Below, piece after piece: positions 11,065 through 21,457 of a DNA stretch of 64,000 bases. Where the stretch lies: assembly GCA_032988165.1 (NCBI GenBank), contig JANTQF010000170.1:1-64000 (forward strand). Reading direction: 5' to 3'. The position numbers and the translations under genes were made by a program. The stretch's first letter is position 1, and every line of letters starts with the position of its first letter. This DNA comes from Emmonsiellopsis sp. PD_33. Its lineage: Eukaryota > Ascomycota > Eurotiomycetes > Onygenales > Ajellomycetaceae. The notes below the pieces were generated by a model. The model was not told the origin of the DNA and made no database searches. It saw only the letters and a list, made by a program, of their open reading frames with translations.

Positions 11065-13442
11065 GGCTCGCAATTTATTTCGGCACGCACGACAGAATTC
11101 GCGGAACCATGAATATCAACTAACCTCCCCACGCTGTGGCGAACTGGGGAACAAGAGAAGTGTTCCCGCTGGAGGAATCGACAAGCGCGTGCGGGATGAA
11201 AGGGCTGGGCGAACCGATTGAAGGGGGTAACAGCGGCGTTTTGCGCTTCGCGATTCAAAAGTGTAGGGTATATTCTTGACGAAGAGACCCTAAAGGAATG
11301 CCAATTCGTTGTCCGATCTCGCGCTATCTTCCTCTCAAAGCCCTCCAGGCGCAAGCCGTATATATCCACTCTCTTTATCCGGACCAGCCTTCTCACACCC
11401 GCTTATTGCCCCCTATCCTTCACCTACTTTTTATACACCGCCAGTCAAGCAAATAGTTATCCCACACCGCCTATAATTCCCGCAGAATCCAAAAGCCACT
11501 CAACCCAATCCAAACAATCCTTTGTGCTGTTTATTTGTCCGTAATCGCGAATTCGTTCCCGCGCGTCTCACCTCCACTTGCCATCATCCGACGAGCAGAA
11601 AAAACGCGCGCGCGAACTTCCGGACAATGATGGGGTGCAGGGTCCTAGATCGGAGAATATAAGGGCCGGTGGAGTTTCGACGCGCGGGACGGTGGTAGAA
11701 GCGGACAATCGTTGATAGGAACTAAAAAGAGGGGAAAAAAACGCAATTGAACGGGCGCGGGAACGAGGTTGGATGTCGAAATTTTCTGAAGGCTGGGGAA
11801 TCCGGATTCGTGATTGGGTTGCGTGGGCGCTGGTAACAAACAAAGACGGAGACTCCAACAGAAAACCACCGGCGAACGGTCTGTGGATAGATACTACTAG
11901 TATTGGACGAAACGAGCCCTATTTTATTTCTAGTCTTTTTTCCGTTTCTCTTTTCTTTTGTTTTTGCAGGAATGGATAAATATATGTTCGAGACGTGTAG
12001 GGCGCGTAGCAAGGGCTGTATGTCGTGTGTTATGATGGCCAATCGGGGCGTGTGGTAAGCAAGGGCGCGAGAGGCGAATTGGGCTGCTTAGTTAACTAGT
12101 AACGTCTTGACATGCGCGGCGAGGGATGGGTTGGTTAGCAATGCCGACGAGACGGAATGGATACCGCCCGCTCCCACAGGACAAGATGCGCTGTGTAGAC
12201 TGCCAAAGGATGCGCGAAGCACTGGCTGGCTGGCTGGCTGGCTGATGAAGATGAAGATGAAGATGAGGTAGTTCGGCTCGACGACAGGGCTGGGAGATGC
12301 GGCTCGGGCGAGGTCGCGCTAGGCCGGGTTGGGTCTTAGCGAGCGGAGCCGCGTGATCGGCGGTCCACGGGTGGATCTCGCCCAGTCGCCCTGAACAACA
12401 GACTCCACTCTCCGCGTCGGTGTATTATGTAACCGTCGGTCTAGAGGCCCGTTTTGAAGGGCGGGAAACAGAGGAGAACAAAATAAACGATCCAATCATA
12501 GTATCGTCGTCGCTCTCTAGGCTAGGATATGGCGAGTGGCTGCATTACATACATAGGTTAGCATCGCCAGAAGCGAATCGGCGCCATCGGGGTTTCTTGC
12601 AGTGGGAATGGTCCGGGTTGAAATCCTCGAGGCGCACCAGTTGGGCAAAAAGACTGTTCTGGAATTGTGAGCAGGCTTGTATCTGACTGGTGGACGGATT
12701 GGCTGATGCCGCGGTTATCAGGCACTGTCGCATATGGAGGGGGAAAGCTGTAGATTGCTTGAATATCATTACACGTCATAACCAGCTGGAGTAGTAGGCT
12801 TGAGATAGAAGCAGGGAGAGGAAAGCAGACGAGAGCAAATTCAAAATCAACGGATCAATCAAACACTCAGGTATATGTATGATAGTAGATAAGAACTCAT
12901 TGCAGCAAAAGAAAATGAAAACACTGTACAGGAAATGACTGCTTTGCGCCTGGCAAATTCCGCTATCCGAACACTCTCAACTCCATCCCATCCTTCCATT
13001 AGCTCCATCTTATAGAACAATTCCAGGCCATATCTTCAACAGGGAGAGAAAACAGGGAAGAAGAGCCCGCAAATCATGGAAGGCTCCCGGCTGTCTCCTT
13101 CTGCTTGCGGATGCCGCTATTGTTTGTGAAAACCGTCCCGTAACCCCGTTCCCACACGCTTAAAAAAATCAAGTTGCAAAGAAGGGGAAAACATGGGGGA
13201 TATGGGAAATATATGAATATTTGTGATATAGGCCGCCGGATAAAGAAAAATAGCAAGAAACCAACAACGCCACCCAGATCATGATCGCTAAATCGACGGA
13301 CACGAGACAAACCATAGGGGAAAAAGAGAGGTGAGGGTCTGACATAAGAAATGCGGAGTGTTCGTTAAGGCAGTAAAAAGCAAAAGTATAGCTCGCGGTC
13401 AAGAGAGCGCGGGAATTATATATATACGAGGGATATAGGATA
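11065..13442. other. long PDE1 upstream region / SSH4 3' region
   Basis: About 2.4 kb without a convincing gene. It is G+C-richer than the other spacers from 11550 to 12420. The right end, from about 13080 to 13442, is A-rich on the plus strand and probably holds the SSH4 3'UTR. Short frames on both strands overlap one another and have no recognisable product. Confidence 0.5.
12222..12267. repeat. compound microsatellite (CTGG)n then (GATGAA)n
   Basis: About five and a half CTGG units (12222-12244) run directly into repeated ATGAAG units (12245-12267). It lies in the PDE1 upstream region and is probably length-polymorphic between strains. Confidence 0.85.
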
Positions 13443-15135
13443 TTAATGGGTTTGTCTTCGCTCCCTGTCGTTTCTCACTGCTGCATCGTAGCTGGGTATT
13501 GGGGGTTGGGTTGAGTCAGGCGAGATATTTCGTTGTGTGGGTTGGTAATGGTCGCCATTTTCACTGTGGGGCGGGCTAGAATATTCCGGGGGTGGAACTG
13601 CCGCTGTCCCATCAGTGGGGCGCAAGGTTCGATTGCTTTCTTCGTCATCCGCGTCTGTCGCTCCACTAGATCCTTCCCCGATATCAGATTGAGAGGGCAC
13701 ATGGGAAAGTTGCGCAAGAGAAATGTCGGTGGGCGACCGAACGGGGCCAGGGCTTGTGGGATATGCTAGCCTAATCGTTCCACTGCGTGTTCGTGAGTGT
13801 CCAGTCTCGTGCTGCCACCATTGCGTTGATTGTGCGCTCTCGCGCCCTGACTCAAGGAGGATACTGCCTTGTTCACTTCCGTAAGGCGGTGGCGGGGCCA
13901 GACTTCCCGTCATAGGCGCAAGTCCCCATTTCTTTACATTGGCCTCGATGAAGACGAATCCCATCTGGCCAAAGTTCACATGGACGGTGCACGGTCCATT
14001 GGCTCCGACAGTGGGAAAGAAATTTTGCGTCTTTAGTCCATGGGCGGCATCGTCGAGCTTCTTCCCGTTGCGGGTGAAAAACAATGTTCCTGTGCGTGGG
14101 CGATAACCCACACCGATAACGTCTCCTTGGACATACTCGGGCCCGTAGCCGGCAGGAGTAAACGGCTGATTATAACGACGGTGCCCTGTAGACAAGTAGG
14201 CGACGGATGTTTTGTGGAACCCTAATAACCACAATGTTAGACCAAATCGAGACCAACTGAAGGGGCCAAATCTTACCCGGCAGGCGGAATAGAGGGTATG
14301 GTTTCGTCGTCATGCCGATGCTTATGAGGCTGGTTTCTGGTTTGTCGTATATCTTGGCCTCCCAATAATACACTTCATTCTGTTTAGGGACGGGTAGGTT
14401 GCTTTGGACACTACACTCCGAGTCAAAGAATTCGATCTCAGTTCGCGCTTCGACGAAGCAGTTTGCAATCTCGAGTTCCGGCTCAAACTCCCAGGCAGAG
14501 ACTCCCTTTTCTTGAATGGCTAAGAATTGCGATAGGGAGATATCGGTTTGCATGGTTTCGGGCGGATTTGCTTGGACGAAGGCTAGAATTCAACATTATG
14601 CGTTAGCCAACAAACCTCGTTCTGGAACAGTAGATAGCCTTCATCTTCCACCGAGAATAGAAGCATGCATACCTTTGGCTCTCAAATATTCCGTTTGCTG
14701 GAGCTCATCCATTGACTCCAGTGCCTCAGCCTCCTCCCTCGCAAACGCCTGCTCGTCGTCATATTCGCCGGGCCTGCCCAGCCGATCAAGGAAAATACGC
14801 CCTCGCCGGGTATAGCGGAAAAAGAAGAAGATGGCAAGAACAACAATCGCAACGCCTGCGGATCCAAACGCAGACAAGATGCCAATCAAGATGCCCTTGC
14901 CGGTGGAACCGACATTCCCACCGAAGCCAACCATGACATCTCCGTTGCTCTGATGGAACGGGGCGACACGGCTGTTGAACGACGACTGAGCACTGGAGCC
15001 GGCGGGTACCTGGAGGTCCGGAGTCGATATTGCTGACGGGTCAGCAGCTAGCGCGGGCGGGGTGGTGGGAGCGGGCTTGAGGATGGAGGTGATGAGCGTT
15101 GAGTGTGGTGAGATAACGTCGTCACGACTTGGCAT
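13443..15135 (-). CDS. SSH4: SSH4-like SPRY-domain adaptor for endosomal ubiquitination
   Basis: Ssh4 is an endosome/vacuole membrane protein that recruits the Rsp5 ubiquitin ligase to membrane cargo for multivesicular-body sorting. Minus-strand exons 15135-14673, 14582-14277 and 14221-13443 join in frame to 515 residues. A Ser/Pro/Thr-rich N-terminus is followed by one transmembrane helix at about 81-107 (GILIGILSAFGSAGVAIVVL), an acidic linker, then a SPRY domain over roughly residues 190-340, with YYWEAKIYDKP and GVGYRPRTGTLFFTRNGKK. Two PPxY motifs (PPPPY and PPPEY) in the disordered tail are the expected Rsp5 WW-domain ligands. Intron 1 begins GTATGC and intron 2 GTAAGA. An upstream ORF ends in a TAATG overlap with this start codon (see findings). 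Confidence 0.9.
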
Positions 15136-15422
15136 TATTCATCGATAGGGACGAGGCGAGGCGTGGGGACGGGGAATCGAGAGCTGTAGACAACGCAGGA
15201 AGAATGCAAGACAGCAGGGTCTAGAAGCAGAGAGCACGTCAAGGTCCGGGAGAGCAGAAGCAGGCTGGATGTGGTTGCGTTGAGCTGGGCCACATGAGAC
15301 TTGAATGCATCATCATGGCGAGGCTCTGCGGGCGGCGTCGGCGATGGCTCGGTGGCGGGGCGGCTGACTAAGCACAGCGCTAACCCCTCGCTTTCTTTAA
15401 ATAGTAAACCACGCCGTCTCAC
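15135..15422 (-). other. possible upstream ORF in the SSH4 leader
   Basis: A 95-codon minus-strand frame runs from 15422 to a TAA at 15137-15135. The last base of that stop is the A of the SSH4 ATG (15135-15133), forming TAATG. It is in a different frame from SSH4, has no recognised domain, and matters only if the transcript starts upstream of 15422. Confidence 0.3.
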
Positions 15423-16819
15423 ACCAGGACCCCAAGAGTCTAGAGAAAGCCCTGCTTTGTCTGTTCACAATCGAGGGGGCTATTAGGCTATTCAATGTTG
15501 TGACCGACTCCTTCAGTTTGTGTTGGGCCACTCTACTCGGTGGCAATTTAGTCCCATTACCGCTATATTTATTGCAACTGTGTCACCCCAAGGAGCTCCA
15601 ATTCCCCTCCCCAACTATCCTTAAATTGCTATATACTGATGGAAAGACACCACTCGCCCTAATCATTCAGCTGAGATAGGGGTGTCTGAGACCTGCAGAT
15701 CTGCAGAAATGAACTGTGCTGTCTCTGTTTCACATTGAACCTCAAACACAACCCCAGTTCTCCAATCAATGGCAACACCAAACCCTCATGTCCTTTGTGC
15801 TGCCACTACTTTTATATAAAGCCTCCAGGATTGATGATACTCTGCATCTTCCTCCTCAAAGTAAACAAGTCTGCACCCATTGTGTGGTCCTCTTCACTGT
15901 CAGCCTGCATGTCCTGAGACTGGTTTGAATACCATTGTTTCAGTTGCCGCCGCCCTGAAAGAGATAGGCTGATTTCCAAATTAGGGCTTTGTGCACCATG
16001 TTATGACTTCGTAGCCGCCCTATGCCCCATGTGGAGTGGCAATTGAGTTTTTTTTTTAAGAAAAGGACAACTTCTGCTGCAAATGCTCTCTGCGGAGAAT
16101 TGATACTACTATCATTACTATCCATTCCTAGGGACTGAGATTTTTATATGTTGATACTTCTCAGTTCGAATTTTGGAACTGAGAAATGCCATGCTTCTGG
16201 TTGGTGATGCAGGGCAGATGAGGATTCCACTTCAGGCCCTCATTGTAGCCACTGAGGGGTATTAATTACTATTGAAACATTTGGCTTATATAAAGAGCAT
16301 GACCTCATGTGCGTAGAGAAAGAGATATCCCAATTTAGGCTAATAGAAGGGAGGTGGCCGTTGAAGGCCAATGGTCATACCAAGCTTAACACCCACAACA
16401 AAAGTACTAGTACTAGTAATAGTGATCCCAGGCGGCTAGAAGTTCGATGCGCCGTAGAGGAGCCCATAGGGAGGGGGGAAATAAAATTTTCTCTGACTGA
16501 AGAGCTTCTGTCTCTCTCTCACTAGGACTATGAAGTTTTAGCTCTCCCAAAAATATCTTCAAAAATGAACTCAGTGTTGTGCTACTACTACTGTCAAGGG
16601 ATAGATGTTGTTCCTGATGGTTCCAGTGCTGGGGCCGGAATAAAGTTTAATCCGTCGGCTATCAAGGTGGGTCGCGGGTCCGATCCGACTCCGACAACTC
16701 CATAGCCGCCCTACTGCTTAAGTGTATTCTGACGTTCACTCTTCTGGGGCCACCCCCGATTTTCAACTTCCATTAGCAACCTTGGATACTAGATATCAAA
16801 TAGTCGAACCCCGGAAACG
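15136..16819. other. divergent promoter region of SSH4 and the Xaa-Pro peptidase
   Basis: A 1.7-kb spacer between two divergently transcribed genes. Apart from the possible upstream ORF it holds only short frames, a T run near 16050 and ACTAGT repeats near 16405. No gene is recognised. Confidence 0.5.
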
Positions 16820-18535
16820 ATGACCACCTCACAGGAGACGAGTTGTTCATTTCATTCCTCTCAGGAACCATTGAACCCGACTCATGACATATTGCCTGAC
16901 AATACATTCACAATCACACTCGCGATTCGCGACAGCGCTGCCGACAAATATCCTGGTTAGTAGACTCAAAGCTATATACCTTCAATGTAGCAAGCTCTGT
17001 TTTTCCCTTGGCCTATTACTGGTGCTTCATTTCAAAGTCTTTTGCCGGGAGAATTTGCCAGCATAATACTGACGCGCCAATTGGCAGCCAAACAACATGC
17101 TCAACGGGTCGCAGCCAAACTTGGGTGTAAACGTGGACTTATCTACCTAAGGGGTCAGAGATCTACACAATATGAAGACTCAGATCAAGAGACACCATTC
17201 CGCCAGAGACGCTACTTTTCCTACCTCTCCGGTGTCTCCGAACCCAACTGTGATCTCACATACGATATCAAGTTAGATAAGTTGACATTATATGTTCCTG
17301 ACTTCGACTTGAGGCGGGCAATTTACATGGGGTCTCCGCTTGGAAAAGAGGAAGCGCTGGAAAAGTAAGATTCATCATACTTGTCTGTCCATATACCCTA
17401 CGTTCTTTCGAATCCGCTAACTTGTGCTGTTTCTAGATATGATGTTGATACGGTGAACTATGTTTCCTTGCTGGAAGAAGATGTGAGGAAATGGGCGAAA
17501 CATCATGGCCGAGGTTCAACGATATTTGTTCTCCGTGATTCCCAAAAACCTGTGACGAAAATTTCCAGCGTCTTTTTTGACAGTTCGAAGCTCATGAACG
17601 CAATGGATGCCTGTCGGGTGATAAAAGATCAGCATGAAATTGGGTTAATACGACGCGCTAACGAGGTATCGACGTCGGCTCACATAGCGGTCTTGCAAGG
17701 AATACAGAACATGACCAACGAGGCGGAGATAGAGGGCGCTTTTCTGAACAAATGCATTACGCTGGGAGCACATAACCAAGCCTACGGCATAATTGCAGCG
17801 TCGGGTGCGAATGCGGCCACTCTCCATTACTCGAAGAACAACGACCCGCTGAAGGGCCGCCAATTTGTCTGCCTAGATGCTGGGGCTGAGTGGAACTGCT
17901 ACGCGAGTGATGTGACACGAACTTTCCCTACCTCCGACAAGTGGCCAAGCGACGAAGCCAAGAACATATACGATTTGGTGGCAAAAATGCAGGAGGCATG
18001 TATTAAAAGGATCAAAGAAGGAGTCAGATATTTGGATCTTGATGTTCTTGCTCATACTATCGCCATCGAGGGTTTACTTTCGATCGGCATTTTCAAGGGA
18101 GGCACTGTTGATGAAATTCGGAAGTCCGGTGCATCTAAGCTCTTCTTTCCACACGGTCTTGGACACCATATTGGCCTCGAAGTCCATGATGTGTCGCCAG
18201 AGCCCATAATGGCGTTGGATCGACAGGATGATGCCAACAGCTCGCTGCTCGCTTTTACCAACCTATCGCCATGCACCACATCAGCGCCAACTTTGAAATC
18301 CGGCATGGTGGTTACGATTGAACCAGGAATATATTTCTCGAAGCTGTCTCTGGAGCATGCCAAACAAGAGCAAGCCAAGTATATCGATATGGGTGTGGTC
18401 AAAAAGTATCTGCCGGTTGGGGGTGTGCGGATCGAAGATGATATTCTGGTTACCAAAACGGGCTACGAAAACTTGACCACAGCTCCGAAGGGAGAGGCCA
18501 TGTTGGAGATAATTAGGCAGGGAAATGTGTCATAG
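16820..18535 (+). CDS. Xaa-Pro aminopeptidase / prolidase (peptidase family M24B)
   Basis: This dinuclear-metal peptidase removes an N-terminal residue ahead of proline or splits Xaa-Pro dipeptides. Exons 16820-16955, 17088-17364 and 17437-18535 splice to 503 residues. The metal ligands fit the M24 pattern: Asp285 and Asp296 (LDAGAEWNCYASDVTRTFP), His381 (HGLGHHIGLE), Glu433 (TIEPGIYF) and Glu471 (RIEDDILVT). The N-terminal non-catalytic domain contains RRYFSYLSGVSEPNCDLTYD. The start MTTSQETSCSF is the only ATG giving an in-frame exon joined through KYP|AKQHAQR. No secretion signal is seen, so the enzyme is probably cytosolic. Fungi carry more than one paralogue (PepP-like and others), and which one this is cannot be settled by eye. 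Confidence 0.9.
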
Positions 18536-18910
18536 AAGGCACCTGTACCATGCGCCGAATTTCAATTTTCTCATATTGCTTTAAAATATCAACTACAATT
18601 CTTGATTCGTCCAACAACAGCCTCTGAAGCAATGCGGCGCTGTCAGGCAGTCGGGGCCCATCCGTTCCAAAAATTTTGTGCTGCATATAAAACCCAACTA
18701 TATGACTAGGAGCCATACAGGCAACCGTTGAGCTGAGATAGACATTGTCATGATCCATTTCTCCGTGTTCTTGGAATGTTCGAGCAAGACCTGGTGACGA
18801 TGTTGCTGGTTTGCCTAATCAGGGATGTTTGATTCCAAAAATATCCACGGACGCAGCAAATATGCCAAGACATTTAGCTCGATCAGAACACCTGGTCATG
18901 TGCCGCTTTC

Positions 18911-18938
18911 CACGTGACACATATGAACTCTGACGTCA
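18911..18938. promoter_or_regulatory. CACGTG box plus perfect CRE palindrome
   Basis: CACGTGAC at 18911-18918 and TGACGTCA at 18931-18938 are 12 bp apart. TGACGTCA is the binding site of CREB/ATF-type bZIP proteins (Atf1/AtfA in fungi); CACGTG is a bHLH site. They lie about 690 bp upstream of the ORF at 19627. Use in vivo is inferred. Confidence 0.45.
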
Positions 18939-19459
18939 CCGAACATCCGATTTTCTGATATTTTTCTCGTCGGGATAGCAGCGATAGCTCGCCGCGGGTG
19001 GGCACACTGGACTGATATCGGCAAAATCTGTGCCGTCAGGCCACAATTATCATGTAAAGTCCGCCCGGAAATCACGTCTTGGGCTCCCACGCCCGTTTGG
19101 AAATCGAAATAGAGGAAAATGGACCTTCAAACTTTGTTGTCAATATGCCATTCGTCCCCAGGGTGAAGCCTGTGGTCTGTGACTCATTCCTTGGTCTGGC
19201 TCCTTTACCAACCGCACAATGCCTGTTTGCCCAACCCCCCATAATTCCAGGCGTTTCTTTGTTCTGATTCGTCCAGAGAGCAATTTCTTTCGGACTTTCT
19301 CGCGGCCCGTTTCATGATTTACTGGGGAGCCCGATTGTTTGGCTGCCGGTTTTCGGCCCTTTGGCCACTTAGGCACCCGTGACTTCCAAGTGACTCACCT
19401 GATAGGCTGATGAGTCGATATATATCATTCTTCGTTGCTTCTGTCCTCCTTCATCTCTC

Positions 19460-19467
19460 TATATAAG
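19460..19467 (+). promoter_or_regulatory. TATA-like box of the small conserved gene
   Basis: TATATAAG lies 160 bp upstream of the ATG at 19627 and is followed by a C/T-rich leader, a common fungal core promoter arrangement. Confidence 0.5.
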
Positions 19468-19626
19468 CAGAGACGGTGTTCTCGCAAATCTCCTCTCTAT
19501 CATGATCGTCTTCCTCACTCAAGTTTCAGGCGTCTGTGGCGTTTGAATCTACTACTACCCCCCCTTCTCTCTCTCAACCCTCGCCCTCGATTATAGGATA
19601 TCTTCATTGATCTCTTCCCTCCTATC

Positions 19627-19998
19627 ATGGGTCAGAAACACAATAGACGACGAACCAGACCTCGCTCCCGAAACCGTTTGAATCGTTCCTCAGGCCAAAA
19701 CACCTCCCTGGGTTATCTAGACTGGGGCAGCCAGTCATATATCGATACGACCTCCCTGAAACAGCCTCCCTCCGTTCCTCCTTTATATATCTCACAGGGC
19801 TCACAGCCATCGCCCCTTGCCCAACAATGGCACAACCGGTACACAGCATGGCAGAACCGTGAGCGCCGACAAATCCAAGAGGCCGCCAAATTGGAGGCGG
19901 AACAGTTCCGCCTCTTTGGAGGTGAGCCTGGAGATGATGTAGGCTTGTGCTACCGCATGCTGGAGTACTTTGGTGGACTGGATTACATTGACTCGTGA
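19627..19998 (+). CDS. small conserved-looking protein of unknown function
   Basis: A 123-residue single-exon frame with a TATA box and pyrimidine-rich leader. The N-terminus is very basic (MGQKHNRRRTRPRSRNRLNR), the middle is Ser/Pro/Gln-rich, and the C-terminal third (about residues 75-123) is compact with a helical, Arg/Glu-rich segment and an acidic-aromatic end around GEPGDDVGLCYRMLEYFGG. This C-terminal block looks evolutionarily constrained, and I believe similar short proteins occur in other Eurotiomycetes, but I assign no function. The basic tail could bind nucleic acid or act as a nuclear localisation signal. The stop codon lies inside a GTGAGC donor-like sequence (19995-20000), so a spliced longer form cannot be excluded. 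Confidence 0.65.
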   Translation: MGQKHNRRRTRPRSRNRLNRSSGQNTSLGYLDWGSQSYIDTTSLKQPPSVPPLYISQGSQPSPLAQQWHNRYTAWQNRERRQIQEAAKLEAEQFRLFGGEPGDDVGLCYRMLEYFGGLDYIDS

Positions 19999-21457
19999 GC
20001 TCCATGTCCACCGTTTCGTCACCCAGCACTTCTCCTCTCCATATTTTGGGCCGATATAGATTGCACAAGTGTGATAGCGCTCTCTTATATATCTTTGGAG
20101 GAAGCTTTACAGCATGTGTGGTTGCTTGGTTTTCGAGTGGAACTCGTGTCAAGACTTGATATGGCCGAGGGTGTTTACTCCCGATTTGTCTCGATACATC
20201 AAGCAAACACGAACAATATATGTATGGATATTTGACATGAAATTGCAAGCCCAATTCCATAACAAACAACATACCATTTCACCACCATACTTACACCGGA
20301 AAATGGAACCCCGAAGCCCCGACTCGCAACAATGACGGCATCTACCTCCTATCCCTCCCTTTTGTCCTCCACAGGATTAAACGTGCACGGATATGGGCCA
20401 ACGATACCCGATTGGTCAACAACGGCTCGACCATCGAACTTTGGTGTGGGTTTTCGCGCCGGGCTTTGTGACAGAAAGCCCGCAATAAATGCATACAGAC
20501 TGGGGAATATCTTGCACGGCATTTCCTCTTCGATGCTGCCCCGATGTTGGTCTACGAGACAGATGGTGCTCGCATCGTACAATATGCATACTGGGCCTTC
20601 TGGGTATGGTTGATGCTTGAGCTCTCTGTTGTCCCCTTCGGGGCAGGGCCAACTCGGATGGCAATGGAGGAAGTGTAGTGCTGGGTCTTTCCACGGAAAG
20701 AGAAGCGGATGCGAAAATCTTAACGGATGGATAGATGAAATGTACTTGGGGTGTCTTCATGTTTGAATGCCGTCCTTCTGGCTATGGATGCATGAGTAAT
20801 GATATATGGCAGTGTGCTTTACTTTTGGCGTTTCGTTCTTTTGGCCTTGTCTCCTGATGGGGGTCTCACTGTATCTTGGATGGGTTATTTTAGGAGTTTT
20901 GGTTCCACTTTGATTTCGGCATATACCCTAATCTGATGAATGTATAATTTGTTTTACTATCTCCTAAATGGGCACAAGATTTATTTCCCCGAATGATTTC
21001 TAGAAGAATGCAAATGAATCAACTCGGATGCAACCGCTTTGGAAGAAGAAATGCCAAGATATTTAAGGTTTAGGCGTGAAGGTTGTCCCTCAGATCACGC
21101 TAGTCCTGAAACACTCTAGTCCGTATTTGCTCAGCCGCGATGCAGCTAAGCCTAGTTTGGCCACCTGTCATGAACATCGAAAGGACACGGTCTTCGAGAT
21201 TGCTATCCCCAAGACCAGTCTGCTCGACACCGACGGATTGAGGAGGACACACAGGGATCTTTTTCCACCTGTCCTTTTACTAACCGACAATATATCTTTA
21301 TTATTTCGAATGCACAATGTGTGATTAACACAACTCCGTCGCCCTCTGAGATCCCTGCCCGAATATTTTGCGCACCGCAAAGGAGCTCCTGCACCCCTCC
21401 CCGGACCCTTGGGAGCAGAGAAACCCGCCTTCCGCTGAAGGTCTGTAGACCGCAAAG
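19999..21457. other. spacer upstream of SEC63
   Basis: About 1.5 kb of non-coding sequence. Open frames on both strands around 20330-20760 are mutually overlapping and unrecognised. The last 300 bp should contain the SEC63 promoter. Confidence 0.5.

Larger units (their letters stand above)
18536..19626. other. spacer with promoter of the small conserved gene
   Basis: About 1.1 kb of non-coding sequence between same-strand genes. It contains a CACGTG box and a perfect CRE (18911-18938), a TATA-like box near 19460 and a long pyrimidine-rich leader (about 19490-19626), all ahead of the small ORF at 19627. No further gene is seen. Confidence 0.6.

Noticed and set aside
19995..20335. Spliced extension of the small protein through GTGAGC at 19995 to an ORF ending 20335
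   Set aside because: The phases can be made to fit, but the added 70 residues look random and the protein already ends in a compact conserved-looking block.
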